Positions 7,914 to 16,183 of a DNA stretch of 64,000 nt are shown one piece after another. Within the stretch, counting starts at the first letter, position 1; every line of letters begins with the position of its first letter. Source of the stretch: Promethearchaeota archaeon (GTDB lineage: Archaea; Asgardarchaeota; Lokiarchaeia; Sigyniarchaeales; SOKP01); the NCBI GenBank assembly GCA_011364925.1, contig RDOA01000004.1, positions 66,265 through 130,264 of the forward strand. The letters run 5' to 3'. The notes under the pieces were generated by a model. That model made no database searches. It saw nothing but the letters and a program-made list of their open reading frames with translations, and was not told the DNA's origin. Made by a program: the position numbers and the translations under genes.

Positions 7914-9119
7914 TTATAAATAAAGATATCCTTGGTGATTACCTTTAATGCTTAGTCTTAAGCTTCCAAGTAAAATTTTCTTGATTTGTTTTTGTTCTTT
8001 AAAATTTAAGTCAGAAAATAAAAGAATGTAGTTCTTTTCTGTGTTTATTACGAATAAAAGGCCAATTTTTATAAGTTTAGAATCATTTGTTAATAAAGCA
8101 ACAATGACATAATGATAAGGGAGGTTTACCAGATTGTTAATATTTATCTCTTCTTCTATTATTTTATCATCATCAGCATCATATTCTGCTTTTATAAACT
8201 TAATATCATCTAAAGGTATCGATATTTTTCGAAAATTTTCTAATACTTTAGCAAATTGGCTCTGACGCAAAAATCTTCGTTCATCTTTATCTTTTTCGTA
8301 GAAATACTTATTTTCGTCCTTCAAATATAGTATTTTCCTCTTTTTTGATTTAGACGCATGTTTTTCAATTTTCTCTAATTCTTCGACTTCATCATCATGA
8401 AATATAATTAAGATATCAGGATCAACAGTTTCAATAAAAAAATTCTTATATACAATCCCTGCCTCAGTTTTTATCCATCCATCACTATCGATAAGAACAA
8501 CATCCGTGTCTCTATGGTTTGAACGATAATTTTCAATCAATCCTTTACAGGAGTGTGCTACAATAAATTTAAAATTAGCTTTAGGGAAAGTACTACCTAT
8601 AAATACTGTCTCTTCAGTTTCGACATCAGCGCTAGTAATAATTTTATCTTTTATTTCTCCAATATTTAATGTTGTTGGAAGGTATAACAATTGTTGTCCT
8701 AGATCCGAATCCAAAAATGATGCTTTTAGGCCTTCTTTAAGGATATTGTTGGCTAAATACTTTATAAGAGTTGTTTTACCATTACTTAATCCTAATACCA
8801 TGAGTTTTAGGGGCTTTTTATCTTCGTTTTTTCGAATTACACTAATAACAGTGTCCTTAATCTTTTCCCATTCTTTATTTATGGTGTTTTCTTCGATAAT
8901 TTTAAGGTTGTTTTTATTGTTTGTTAATATTTCTAGCTTTGATGGTTCTAAAGCATACAGAGGATAGTTATTAGCGCTTGGCACTATTATTACATTTTCA
9001 TTCTCGAGTTTTTCTGGGATGAATACTTTACCAAAAACCTCTATTTTTCCCTCTAAAAGTTTAACCCTTGAAGGACCCTTTACTAAGAGAGTGTATTCTT
9101 TTTGAACTTCTTGTATCAT
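7914..9119 (-). CDS. Clp1/Grc3-type polynucleotide 5'-hydroxyl kinase
   Basis: The P-loop GLSNGKTT (110-117) is followed by SDLGQ (138-142), the Clp1/Grc3 signature of this RNA 5'-kinase family. The family phosphorylates 5'-OH RNA ends during tRNA or rRNA processing. The N-terminal 100 residues form a beta-rich domain starting with LLVKGPSRVKLLEGK, as in Clp1 N-terminal domains. The C-terminal part, with long strands from about residue 310, matches the third domain. At 401 residues it is of normal archaeal size. It acts in the cytosol on RNA. The gene stands alone between the ATP-grasp and FmdE-like genes. Confidence 0.85.
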   Translation of the reverse strand: MIQEVQKEYTLLVKGPSRVKLLEGKIEVFGKVFIPEKLENENVIIVPSANNYPLYALEPSKLEILTNNKNNLKIIEENTINKEWEKIKDTVISVIRKNEDKKPLKLMVLGLSNGKTTLIKYLANNILKEGLKASFLDSDLGQQLLYLPTTLNIGEIKDKIITSADVETEETVFIGSTFPKANFKFIVAHSCKGLIENYRSNHRDTDVVLIDSDGWIKTEAGIVYKNFFIETVDPDILIIFHDDEVEELEKIEKHASKSKKRKILYLKDENKYFYEKDKDERRFLRQSQFAKVLENFRKISIPLDDIKFIKAEYDADDDKIIEEEININNLVNLPYHYVIVALLTNDSKLIKIGLLFVINTEKNYILLFSDLNFKEQKQIKKILLGSLRLSIKGNHQGYLYL

Positions 9120-9239
9120 GTATTTCTCAAATCATCCTTTATAAAAAATAATAACTATTTCTTAACGTACATTTATACTTATTAACTAATAGAAATATAC
9201 TTTTTCTTTCTGATTTTGAAATTTTTGGTTGTGAATAAT

Positions 9240-9767
9240 TTACTGTTTAAATTCTTTATAACACGGGATACACATAAGTTGACCTTGATAGTTCATCATG
9301 CGGCTCTCCATCGTAAGTTCACCACAAATACTACACGGTACTGATTCTTCGATTTGCGCCATTCCGGGAGGATCGTATTCTATTTCTCTTATATCAAAAG
9401 CACTTTCAGGTTCCATATTGAGAAGTTTTTGAATTTTCTCATCCCTTGAGAGTTTTTTATCATTTAGTAACGACTTTTTTAGTGACAACCGTATTCCTTT
9501 TTGATTTTTTCTACTATAGAAGTTATAATTATTTTTTCCATAATCTTTATGGATTAAATTACCTTTACCATAAGTTGTACCGAGTAAAGCTTGAAGCGCA
9601 TCAACGCTACAATTATCTGTTTCGACAACTGCTACTAGTTCTTCGTCTGGGGAGTGCTCATAACCATGTTCTAACGCATATTTGGCAGCTAAAGCACCAA
9701 TAGCTACACCTGGGCAAATATGTCCATGAAACATGGTAGCCTTTTTCATTAACTCTCTTATTTCCAA
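9240..9767 (-). CDS. FmdE-family protein with C-terminal zinc ribbon
   Basis: The N-terminal motif HGHICPG (residues 14-20) and the following GALAAKYAL helix define the FmdE family, named after formylmethanofuran dehydrogenase subunit E. The C-terminus has C-S-I-C and C-I-P-C pairs forming a treble-clef or ribbon zinc site, as in canonical FmdE proteins. Family members bind metal or heme-like cofactors, and not all belong to the dehydrogenase complex. No fwd/fmd catalytic genes are adjacent, so this may be a free-standing member. It is divergent from the Mut7-C gene. Confidence 0.82.
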   Translation of the reverse strand: MEIRELMKKATMFHGHICPGVAIGALAAKYALEHGYEHSPDEELVAVVETDNCSVDALQALLGTTYGKGNLIHKDYGKNNYNFYSRKNQKGIRLSLKKSLLNDKKLSRDEKIQKLLNMEPESAFDIREIEYDPPGMAQIEESVPCSICGELTMESRMMNYQGQLMCIPCYKEFKQ

Positions 9768-9851
9768 TTTAAATCAGCATTATGTTTTAGATTTAATAAA
9801 AATATCAAATATATTAATTTTTTTAATGACTTAAATATAATTATTATAGGT

Positions 9852-10343
9852 ATGAAATTTCTTACAGATGCAATGTTAGGGAAACTTACGCGATTCTTAA
9901 GAATTTTTGGTTATGATACGATATATGCAAGTGATCTAGTAGATTTTTATAATACAAACCCAGTTCCGGATGAAAAATTAAAGGAATATGCTATGCAAAG
10001 CAATAGAATAATATTAACTAAAGATTTACCCTTCTATAATAGAAGTAAAGAAAATACGATATTACTAGAAGGAAAAGGAGTATATAACTATTTATTCCAG
10101 CTTCAGCAAAAATTAAATTTAATCTATGAATTTAACGTTGAAAACGCAAGGTGTTCTGTTTGCAATGCATCGTTAAAGAAGGTTATTGACAAAGAAACAA
10201 TAAAAAAGTCAGTTAAACACGGTACTTTTAAAACTTATAATGAATTTTTTCAATGTATTAATCCCAATTGTCAACAAATATTCTGGAATGGACCACATAT
10301 AGCGGATATAATTAATAATTTAAAACGTAGGAAGGATTACTGA
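9852..10343 (+). CDS. Mut7-C RNase domain protein
   Basis: The protein starts MKFLTDAMLGKLTRFLR and continues with GYDTIYASD, ILTKDLPF, and a C-terminal zinc ribbon (CSVC and CINPNC before IFWNGPH). This is the full layout of the Mut7-C family, a PIN-fold RNase domain with a Zn ribbon that is common in archaea. The acidic residues Asp6 and the Asp of TKD are the likely metal ligands. RNA is the expected substrate, but the target is unknown. At 163 residues it is complete. Its 3' end overlaps that of the next, convergent gene by seven bases. Confidence 0.88.
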   Translation: MKFLTDAMLGKLTRFLRIFGYDTIYASDLVDFYNTNPVPDEKLKEYAMQSNRIILTKDLPFYNRSKENTILLEGKGVYNYLFQLQQKLNLIYEFNVENARCSVCNASLKKVIDKETIKKSVKHGTFKTYNEFFQCINPNCQQIFWNGPHIADIINNLKRRKDY

Positions 10344-10576
10344 TTATTGGTGTTTTTAAAAAATTTCATTTTAATTTCTTCAAATTTTGACTTTACCTTT
10401 TCCGCTTCATCTTTTGCTCCACCTTTTTCAAACATTCCATGTGCTTGAGACAGTAATTCGAGGCATTTCTTATATTCTTTATTCTTGAAATGGTTTTCTG
10501 AAAGTTCAACTAAGTAATGACCCTTTTTAACATAAAATTCAATAAACTGAGCGGAGGTATCAATTTTTCTACTCAT
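10337..10576 (-). CDS. small TPR-like helical protein
   Basis: This is a 79-residue all-helical protein. Residues 15-65 alternate small and aromatic positions in two helices (ELSENHFKNKEYKKCLELL and the following SQAHGMFEKGG), like a tetratricopeptide hairpin, and a third helix follows. Such repeats usually mediate protein contacts. It is preceded by AT-rich DNA and ends inside the 3' end of the Mut7-C gene. There is no catalytic motif and the specific function is unknown. Confidence 0.6.
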   Translation of the reverse strand: MSRKIDTSAQFIEFYVKKGHYLVELSENHFKNKEYKKCLELLSQAHGMFEKGGAKDEAEKVKSKFEEIKMKFFKNTNNQ

Positions 10577-10638
10577 AATTAATATGATGATTTTTTTGTA
10601 TATTTATCTAATAAAGGTAGAGTAAATAAAAATTTGTA

Positions 10639-12063
10639 TTATTCTAATTTTCGATAGTCATCCATATTAACAACTTTTCCTTGCAATCGTGATTCATTGG
10701 CTGCAAAAGCCATGAGATGGCTTTCTAGACTATCATGAGCGTTCGTTAAAGGCTGAGATTCATTTTGAAGAAGCGTTCCTAAAAACGCATCAACTAAAGC
10801 AAAATCACCTCCACCATGCCCAGAATTGTTAATTGTTAATTTTTGGGAAAAAATTTTGTGTTTCTTTCCAGAAAAATGATCAAATAATGTAATCTCTTGT
10901 CCAGAATCAGAAAATTTTCCTACAAGAGTTGCTTTAGTACCATCAATTCTTAATGTTCTACCTTCACGTTCACTAAATCCGTGCATAATTAAACTAGCAG
11001 TTACATTATTCTCAAATTCTATATTAACAACTTGATGATCGACAACATTGTTGTCACATTTATAGACACATCGACCATAAGGACTTGTCTTGAGAATCCG
11101 CATTTTTGTTTCGTCAGAATAATCTTCACTAATCTCTTCAGGAATTCCAGAATATATTGGCTCTACAGGCCATTCTCTCCAATATCTCAATCGTTGTAAT
11201 ATCTTAACTAGCTTACTTAAGGCAGTTAACAATCTCACATGTTTTTTCCTTAAATTAGCCAAAATTTTAAATCCTAATTGATTGCTTTTTTCTAAAATCT
11301 GGATTATTGGGACGATATCAATATAAATTCTTGGGGCATAATACAAGCAAGTTTTTTCTATCGGACATCCTTCTACACAGAAGTTTGGAGAACCATTAGG
11401 TGCATTGGATGGTATAAAATGTTTTAAACCTCCGAAGGAACTTATCTTTCTTGATTTAGCTCCTATTATCCAAAAGAGTAAATCCAAATCATGACAACAT
11501 TTTTGAAGTATCATAGGAGATGATAACTCCACATTCCTCCAGTTTCCCCGAACAAAGCTGTGTGCTATATGATACCAACTTATATTTTCTCGATGTGAAA
11601 TATTTATGATATCCCCTAAATCTCCTTTTAGAATAGTGTCTTTGATTGTTGAAAAAAAGTTTGTATATCTTAAAACATGACTGATTCCTAATATCTTATT
11701 AGTCTCTTTAACTTTTTGGATTATTTTAATACACCCTTCAAGAGTGTGTGCCATAGGTTTTTCCAATAAAACATTATATCCTTTATCAAGAGCATCTAAA
11801 GTAGGTTCAACATGCATCTGATCTTGAGTGCAAATGAAAGCAACATCAGCAAGTTTATGTTCAGCTAGAATCTCTTCCCAACTATTAAATGTTCGGTTTT
11901 TAGGAATATTGTGAAGGTGTGCAAATTTCTCTTTTCTAAATTTAATAGGCTCTGCAACAGCAACAAATTTTAATTTCTCCGGATATTTGATGGCGTAGTT
12001 CCCATAGACATCCATCCCTCGATTTCCTGCCCCTATTAAAATTGCGGTTATTGCTTTACCCAT
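10639..12063 (-). CDS. Gfo/Idh/MocA-family oxidoreductase
   Basis: The NAD(P)-binding loop GAGNRG lies at residues 12-17 of 474, followed by EKPMAH, the conserved Glu-Lys-Pro of this family. The middle domain includes HDLDLLFW, equivalent to the catalytic-histidine helix. These enzymes oxidise or reduce sugar and polyol derivatives. An unusual insertion of about 90 residues contains CVEGCPIEKTC, and a later segment has GRCVYKC. These six cysteines may bind a metal, and similar inserts occur in a long Gfo/Idh subfamily. It ends 15 bases before aroC begins its terminal part; shared strand suggests cotranscription but no pathway link is known. Confidence 0.85.
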   Translation of the reverse strand: MGKAITAILIGAGNRGMDVYGNYAIKYPEKLKFVAVAEPIKFRKEKFAHLHNIPKNRTFNSWEEILAEHKLADVAFICTQDQMHVEPTLDALDKGYNVLLEKPMAHTLEGCIKIIQKVKETNKILGISHVLRYTNFFSTIKDTILKGDLGDIINISHRENISWYHIAHSFVRGNWRNVELSSPMILQKCCHDLDLLFWIIGAKSRKISSFGGLKHFIPSNAPNGSPNFCVEGCPIEKTCLYYAPRIYIDIVPIIQILEKSNQLGFKILANLRKKHVRLLTALSKLVKILQRLRYWREWPVEPIYSGIPEEISEDYSDETKMRILKTSPYGRCVYKCDNNVVDHQVVNIEFENNVTASLIMHGFSEREGRTLRIDGTKATLVGKFSDSGQEITLFDHFSGKKHKIFSQKLTINNSGHGGGDFALVDAFLGTLLQNESQPLTNAHDSLESHLMAFAANESRLQGKVVNMDDYRKLE

Positions 12064-12078
12064 TTTTAATCCAATCCT

Positions 12079-13188
12079 TCAACTTCCTAAAACACTTGGA
12101 ATTTTTCCCTCAATTAACAAGTAATCTAAAACAACTATAGCTGCAATAGATTCAACAATTACAATGGCTCGAGGAACAATACAAGGATCGTTTCGACCCT
12201 CTATTTTTATCTCTTCTTCTGCCATTGTCTCAATATTGACGGTTTTCTGGATTAATCCTATAGAAGGTGTTGGTTTTACTGCTACTGTGAAAACTATGGG
12301 CATCCCAGTTGATATTCCTCCTATAATTCCACCAGAATCGTTTTTAGAGGTTTTAATTTTACCATTTTTGATTATCCATGGATCATTATGCTCTGAACCT
12401 TTCATTCTTGAAGCACGAAATCCTGCTCCAAACTCAATTCCTTTTATTGCGGGAATAGAAAAAATCCCCTTGCTAATATTAGATTCAAGACCATTAAAAA
12501 TGGGTCCACCAATTCCAGGAGGAACATTATAAATAAAACACCTTATAGTACCCCCTATTGAATCATCCTTTTTCATTACCAAGTCAATCTCTTTTTCCAT
12601 TTGCTTTGAAGCATCTGGATCCAAATTTCTTACTGGAGATTTTTCTCTTAATTGAAAAAGTTGTTCGAAATTCTCTAATGCATAGTTTTTAGTGTCTTCA
12701 GCGTCTCCAATACTTCGGGTATAAGCTAATATTGAAATGTTGAATCTACTTAAAACTTGTTTAGCAATGGCTCCTGCCATTACAAATCCAGCAGTAATTC
12801 TTCCAGAAAACCGTCCAGAACCACGATAATCAGCGAAATCACCAAATTTTTGTTGCATGACATAATCAATATGGGATGGTCTCAATAGATTCTTATATTT
12901 CTCATAATTTGATGAATCTACATCCTGATTCTTAATAATTAGGCAAATAGGAGCACCCGTCGTTTTGTTATTAAAAATTCCCGATAATACTTCAACCTTA
13001 TCTTGTTCTTTACGGGTTGTAGTGAACTTAGACTGTCCCGGTTTTCGTTTATCTAATTCCTTTTGAATATAGTCTATATCAAATTTTAATCCCGCGGGGG
13101 TTCCATCAATAACAACTCCAATAACTTTGCCATGACTTTCCCCAAACGAAGTGATCTTAAATTTAGTACCAAATGTATTATCTCCCAT
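12079..13188 (-). CDS. aroC: chorismate synthase
   Basis: The protein starts MGDNTFGTKFKITSFGESHG, the classic chorismate synthase N-terminus, and contains RPSHIDYVMQQKFG, YRGSGRFSGR and the C-terminal GRNDPCIVPRA. It converts 5-enolpyruvylshikimate-3-phosphate to chorismate using reduced FMN. An upstream extension to 13266 is open, but the ATG at 13188 is preferred because it fits the family start and follows GAGAGGA at a suitable distance. It is divergent from aroA, the preceding pathway enzyme, across a 217-base shared promoter region. The rest of the shikimate genes are not in the window. Confidence 0.96.
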   Translation of the reverse strand: MGDNTFGTKFKITSFGESHGKVIGVVIDGTPAGLKFDIDYIQKELDKRKPGQSKFTTTRKEQDKVEVLSGIFNNKTTGAPICLIIKNQDVDSSNYEKYKNLLRPSHIDYVMQQKFGDFADYRGSGRFSGRITAGFVMAGAIAKQVLSRFNISILAYTRSIGDAEDTKNYALENFEQLFQLREKSPVRNLDPDASKQMEKEIDLVMKKDDSIGGTIRCFIYNVPPGIGGPIFNGLESNISKGIFSIPAIKGIEFGAGFRASRMKGSEHNDPWIIKNGKIKTSKNDSGGIIGGISTGMPIVFTVAVKPTPSIGLIQKTVNIETMAEEEIKIEGRNDPCIVPRAIVIVESIAAIVVLDYLLIEGKIPSVLGS

Positions 13189-13405
13189 TTTTTTATATTC
13201 CTCTCTTGAAATTTTAAGCTCTAATCGATCAATAGTTTTAATTACTATATTATGAGTGGTTTTCACTTATTATCTTTTATGAATCTCGAATTTGTCGGGA
13301 TATACCTCTAGGATTGTAATTGCATTGAAATAAAATAAAAATTAAATCGAAGTCTTCTATTATTATATTTTAAGGATTTAATTATTTATTATTGATACCA
13401 ACTCA
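13189..13405. promoter_or_regulatory. divergent aroC/aroA intergenic region
   Basis: This 217-base region separates the likely aroC ATG from the aroA ATG. It is AT-rich. A TATA-like stretch (ATTATTATATTTTAAGG, about 13357-13373) lies 30-45 bases before aroA, and GAGAGGA serves aroC. No strong operator dyad was found. Confidence 0.4.
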
Positions 13406-14731
13406 ATGAAACTTAAAATTCTTCCAATAACTAGTCTTCAGGGGGAGATTATTGCTCCACCTTCCAAAAGTTATTCTCATCGTGCTTTTATAGCAGCTAG
13501 TCTTGCTAAAGGTGTGTCTATAATTAAAAATCCTTTAACTTCAGGAGATGTCGGGGTTACTATCGAAATCTTAAAATTATTAGGTCATAAAATTTCAAAA
13601 GTTTCAGAAAATTCTTATATGGTCAAGGGGAACTTCGAAGCAATAAAGAATGTTAAAAATATTCTCGATTGTAAAAATTCTGGAACATCAATTAGGATCT
13701 TTTGTGCTTTAGCAATTTTGATTGATGGTGGACTAAATTTCTCGGGAGAATTTTTAAAAAGGGAACGTCCAATTATTCCACTACTCATAGCATTGGAAAA
13801 TCTGGGTGGTACCTATGAATTATCCAAAGATAAGTTATCCGTTAAACGCAAAGGAAAAAATTGTGATACAATTGAACTTCCAGGAAACATTAGTTCACAA
13901 TTTTTAACAGCATTACTAATGACATGCCCCTTATTAACATGTAAAAAAACCCATTCCCTCGCGATAAATATAACATCTCCTATAATCTCGTATCCTTACA
14001 TTAAAATAACTTTAGATGTGTTAAAATCATTCGGAATTAACATTCAAGAATTCATTAACGATAAAAAAGTTGGCAAATATATTATCTCGTGCGAACAGAA
14101 TTACAGAGCTCAAACATACGAAATACCTGGTGATTTTTCCTCTGCTTCTTTTATTATTGCTGCTGCTGTATTGACTCAAGAGGATTCGAATATTACTATC
14201 TCCAACCTTAATTTTGAGAAACCTCAAGGAGACGTAAAGCTTATTGAAATACTACAAAAGATGGGAGCGAAAATTGAGATTTTTAAAGAAAACAACAAGG
14301 TTACTGTATTTGGAAACTTAAACAAGCATCCTTTAAAGGGTATTCCCATTGACATAGAAGACACACCAGACCTATTCCCAATTTTATCTATTATTGGATC
14401 ATTTGCTAACGGTGAAACAGAACTATATAACGCCTCCAGCATTCGGGGGAAGGAAAGCGATAGATTATCTCTTGTTGCTCAAGGGTTGAAAAGTATGGGT
14501 GTTAAAGTAAAAGAAGAAGAAGATAGGCTTACAGTATACCACTGTGCTCAGTTGAAAGGAATTGAGATAATTCATGAAGATGATCATAGAATTGCTATGG
14601 CATTTTCAATAGCAGCATTATTTGCTAATAGCCCATCATATATCTCCAACATTGAAGTTGTTAAGGATTCTTATCCAAATTTTATAGAAGATATACAAAC
14701 TTTAGGCGCAATAGTTGAAAAATTAGATTAA
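13406..14731 (+). CDS. aroA: 3-phosphoshikimate 1-carboxyvinyltransferase (EPSP synthase)
   Basis: The 441-residue protein has the two-domain EPSP synthase signatures. PPSKSYSHRAFIAASLAKG binds phosphate and shikimate, NSGTSIR is present, and FLKRERPI and DDHRIAMAFSIAALF follow near the C-terminus. It joins phosphoenolpyruvate to shikimate-3-phosphate in aromatic amino-acid synthesis. GDFSSASF and DTPDLFPIL are the other conserved active-site segments. The gene is divergent from aroC, so the last two steps of the pathway flank one regulatory region. Confidence 0.96.
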   Translation: MKLKILPITSLQGEIIAPPSKSYSHRAFIAASLAKGVSIIKNPLTSGDVGVTIEILKLLGHKISKVSENSYMVKGNFEAIKNVKNILDCKNSGTSIRIFCALAILIDGGLNFSGEFLKRERPIIPLLIALENLGGTYELSKDKLSVKRKGKNCDTIELPGNISSQFLTALLMTCPLLTCKKTHSLAINITSPIISYPYIKITLDVLKSFGINIQEFINDKKVGKYIISCEQNYRAQTYEIPGDFSSASFIIAAAVLTQEDSNITISNLNFEKPQGDVKLIEILQKMGAKIEIFKENNKVTVFGNLNKHPLKGIPIDIEDTPDLFPILSIIGSFANGETELYNASSIRGKESDRLSLVAQGLKSMGVKVKEEEDRLTVYHCAQLKGIEIIHEDDHRIAMAFSIAALFANSPSYISNIEVVKDSYPNFIEDIQTLGAIVEKLD

Positions 14732-14748
14732 CATATAATTTGATAAAC

Positions 14749-15165
14749 TTAACGGAATGATTTCTGTCTTCTTGCTCGAGCTTTTTTTCCACCAAAATGT
14801 TTAGGTTCCGTACGTCTCGAATCCCCTGAGAGCAATGATTCATCATATTCCCTAAAGGATTTCTCTATAGCTTTTGTTCCGATAAACTTATTAAGAGATT
14901 TAGCAATTGCAATCCGTACAGCGTCAGTTTGGCCCATTATTCCACCACCCTTCACATGAATATTTATGTCACACTTCTCAATTTTAGGGTGATCGATTAC
15001 CTCTAATACTTCTTGGATTCGCATTCTTTCAATATCTGGTTCGTACTTTTCTAACGGAACATTATTGATTTTGATTTGTCCTTTAGCTGGATATTTCAAA
15101 ACAGCTCGAGCAATTGCTGTTTTTCTTTTCCCTGCAGATTGAATTATTTTTACTTTTTCTGACAA
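14749..15165 (-). CDS. rps9: small-subunit ribosomal protein uS9
   Basis: The 138-residue protein shows the uS9 hallmarks: SAGKRKTAIARA near the N-terminus, HVKGGG, and the C-terminal ARARRQKSFR. The final Arg reaches the P-site tRNA in ribosomes. The start is TTG 15165, with a GAGG site inside the end of the uL13 gene. It is the last gene of an eL18-uL13-uS9 cluster. In many archaea rpoN (Rpo10) and rpoK follow uS9, but here the convergent aroA gene follows. Confidence 0.96.
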   Translation of the reverse strand: MSEKVKIIQSAGKRKTAIARAVLKYPAKGQIKINNVPLEKYEPDIERMRIQEVLEVIDHPKIEKCDINIHVKGGGIMGQTDAVRIAIAKSLNKFIGTKAIEKSFREYDESLLSGDSRRTEPKHFGGKKARARRQKSFR

Positions 15166-15170
15166 TAGTA

Positions 15171-15641
15171 TTAAGCCTCAACTTCTAATTTATTCCAACC
15201 AATTCTCGAACAAAGATTTTCTAGTGTAATAAACTTATTATAATAAGAGAGTCGTTTCTTATCTGAGTACAGTATCTCTGTAGGAGTTAACGTTTGATAT
15301 TGCTTTTGAAAACGCTCTGGAATTGCTCCAATGTAAACATGAACGCGTTTTAAAGCTTCTTTGCCTCTTATCTTCTTTGTTGGGAGCATTTTTTTAATAA
15401 TGTTTCTCATAAAAGTATCAGGTCTTCTAGGCCAGAAAGGTCCTCGTCTTGGATTTGTTGCTGTACTAATGTTTAATTTGTTTAGATATTTCTCGTGAAT
15501 ATCACGCTTAGAACCACTAATAATAGCGTCCTTAGCATTAATTATTACTATTTTTTGACCTAATAATGCTCTTTTCGCGACTTGACTACAGAATCTTCCT
15601 AATATTTTATCCTTTGCGTCCAATAAAAGGTATTCTTGCAT
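15171..15641 (-). CDS. rpl13: large-subunit ribosomal protein uL13
   Basis: The 156-residue protein begins with LLLDAKDKILGRFCSQVAKR and contains FWPRRPDTFMRNIIKKMLP and RVHVYIGAIPERFQ, all typical of archaeal and eukaryotic uL13 (L13a). It is a structural component of the large subunit. A GAGGAGAT site lies just before its ATG. It sits 20 bases after the eL18 gene and 5 bases before uS9, so cotranscription is very likely. Confidence 0.96.
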   Translation of the reverse strand: MQEYLLLDAKDKILGRFCSQVAKRALLGQKIVIINAKDAIISGSKRDIHEKYLNKLNISTATNPRRGPFWPRRPDTFMRNIIKKMLPTKKIRGKEALKRVHVYIGAIPERFQKQYQTLTPTEILYSDKKRLSYYNKFITLENLCSRIGWNKLEVEA

Positions 15642-15661
15642 TTAATCTCCTCTCATTCTTG

Positions 15662-16018
15662 TTAATAAAAAACTTTTACATTTTTCCCTTCGGGATTTTG
15701 CTCAAATAGTTCCTCAATTGACATTAACTTGCTTCCTGAAGATTCTATTTTTTTCTGAGCCGCTTTCGAACAATCTAAACAAGCAATAGTTAATTTGTGA
15801 TCGATTAGACCATCACCTAAAACCTTACCGGGGACAACTATTACATCGTTTTGTTTGGTTCGTTTGTTAATTCTATACAGGTTCGCTTCCACTCTATCCC
15901 TCCTAGCACCAGAAAGCTTTTTTGAAACCTTTCTCCATATTCTTCTTTTGGTCTTCCACAATTCCCGAATCAATTTCCGATTGTAATAATTACTTGGTCC
16001 CGTAATTCGATGGCTCAT
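15662..16018 (-). CDS. rpl18e: large-subunit ribosomal protein eL18
   Basis: This 118-residue protein matches archaeal eL18: residues such as LWKTKRRIWRKVSKKLSG, VVPGKVLGDG and LTIACLDCSKAA. It is shared by archaea and eukaryotes and absent from bacteria. It is the first gene of the r-protein cluster. In many archaea rpo3 precedes it directly, but here a transporter gene lies in between and eL18 has its own promoter region with a TATA element and repeated sites upstream. Confidence 0.95.
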   Translation of the reverse strand: MSHRITGPSNYYNRKLIRELWKTKRRIWRKVSKKLSGARRDRVEANLYRINKRTKQNDVIVVPGKVLGDGLIDHKLTIACLDCSKAAQKKIESSGSKLMSIEELFEQNPEGKNVKVFY

Positions 16019-16071
16019 TTTGTGTTCAACGGTTTAAATACTAGAAAATTAAACTTTAGAATTGCCCAAAA

Positions 16072-16086
16072 CTTAAATATTTTTTC
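16072..16086 (-). promoter_or_regulatory. TATA/BRE-like promoter of the eL18-uL13-uS9 operon
   Basis: On the minus strand GAAAAAATATTTAAG lies about 55-69 bases before the eL18 ATG. A purine-rich BRE-like element followed by an AT box fits an archaeal core promoter with a start near 16050 and a short leader. Confidence 0.5.
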
Positions 16087-16104
16087 GATTTGTTTTGGAT
16101 TCAT

Positions 16105-16138
16105 ATTCTCTAATCTTTTGAGAGAATCTTGAGAGAAT
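16105..16138. promoter_or_regulatory. tandem 10-base repeats upstream of the r-protein promoter
   Basis: TTGAGAGAAT occurs exactly at 16118-16127 and again at 16129-16138, an 11-base period close to one DNA turn. ATTCTCTAAT at 16105-16114 is an imperfect inverted copy. The array begins about 18 bases upstream of the core promoter, where an archaeal activator would bind. It lies outside any coding frame. Confidence 0.5.
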
Positions 16139-16183
16139 TTGCTATTTTTAAGAATTTGCCTATCTTCACGGGACAATAAGCTT

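Noticed and set aside
12164..12532. 122-codon plus-strand frame opposite aroC
   Set aside because: It lies wholly inside the antisense of chorismate synthase, which has full conserved motifs, so it is a shadow frame.
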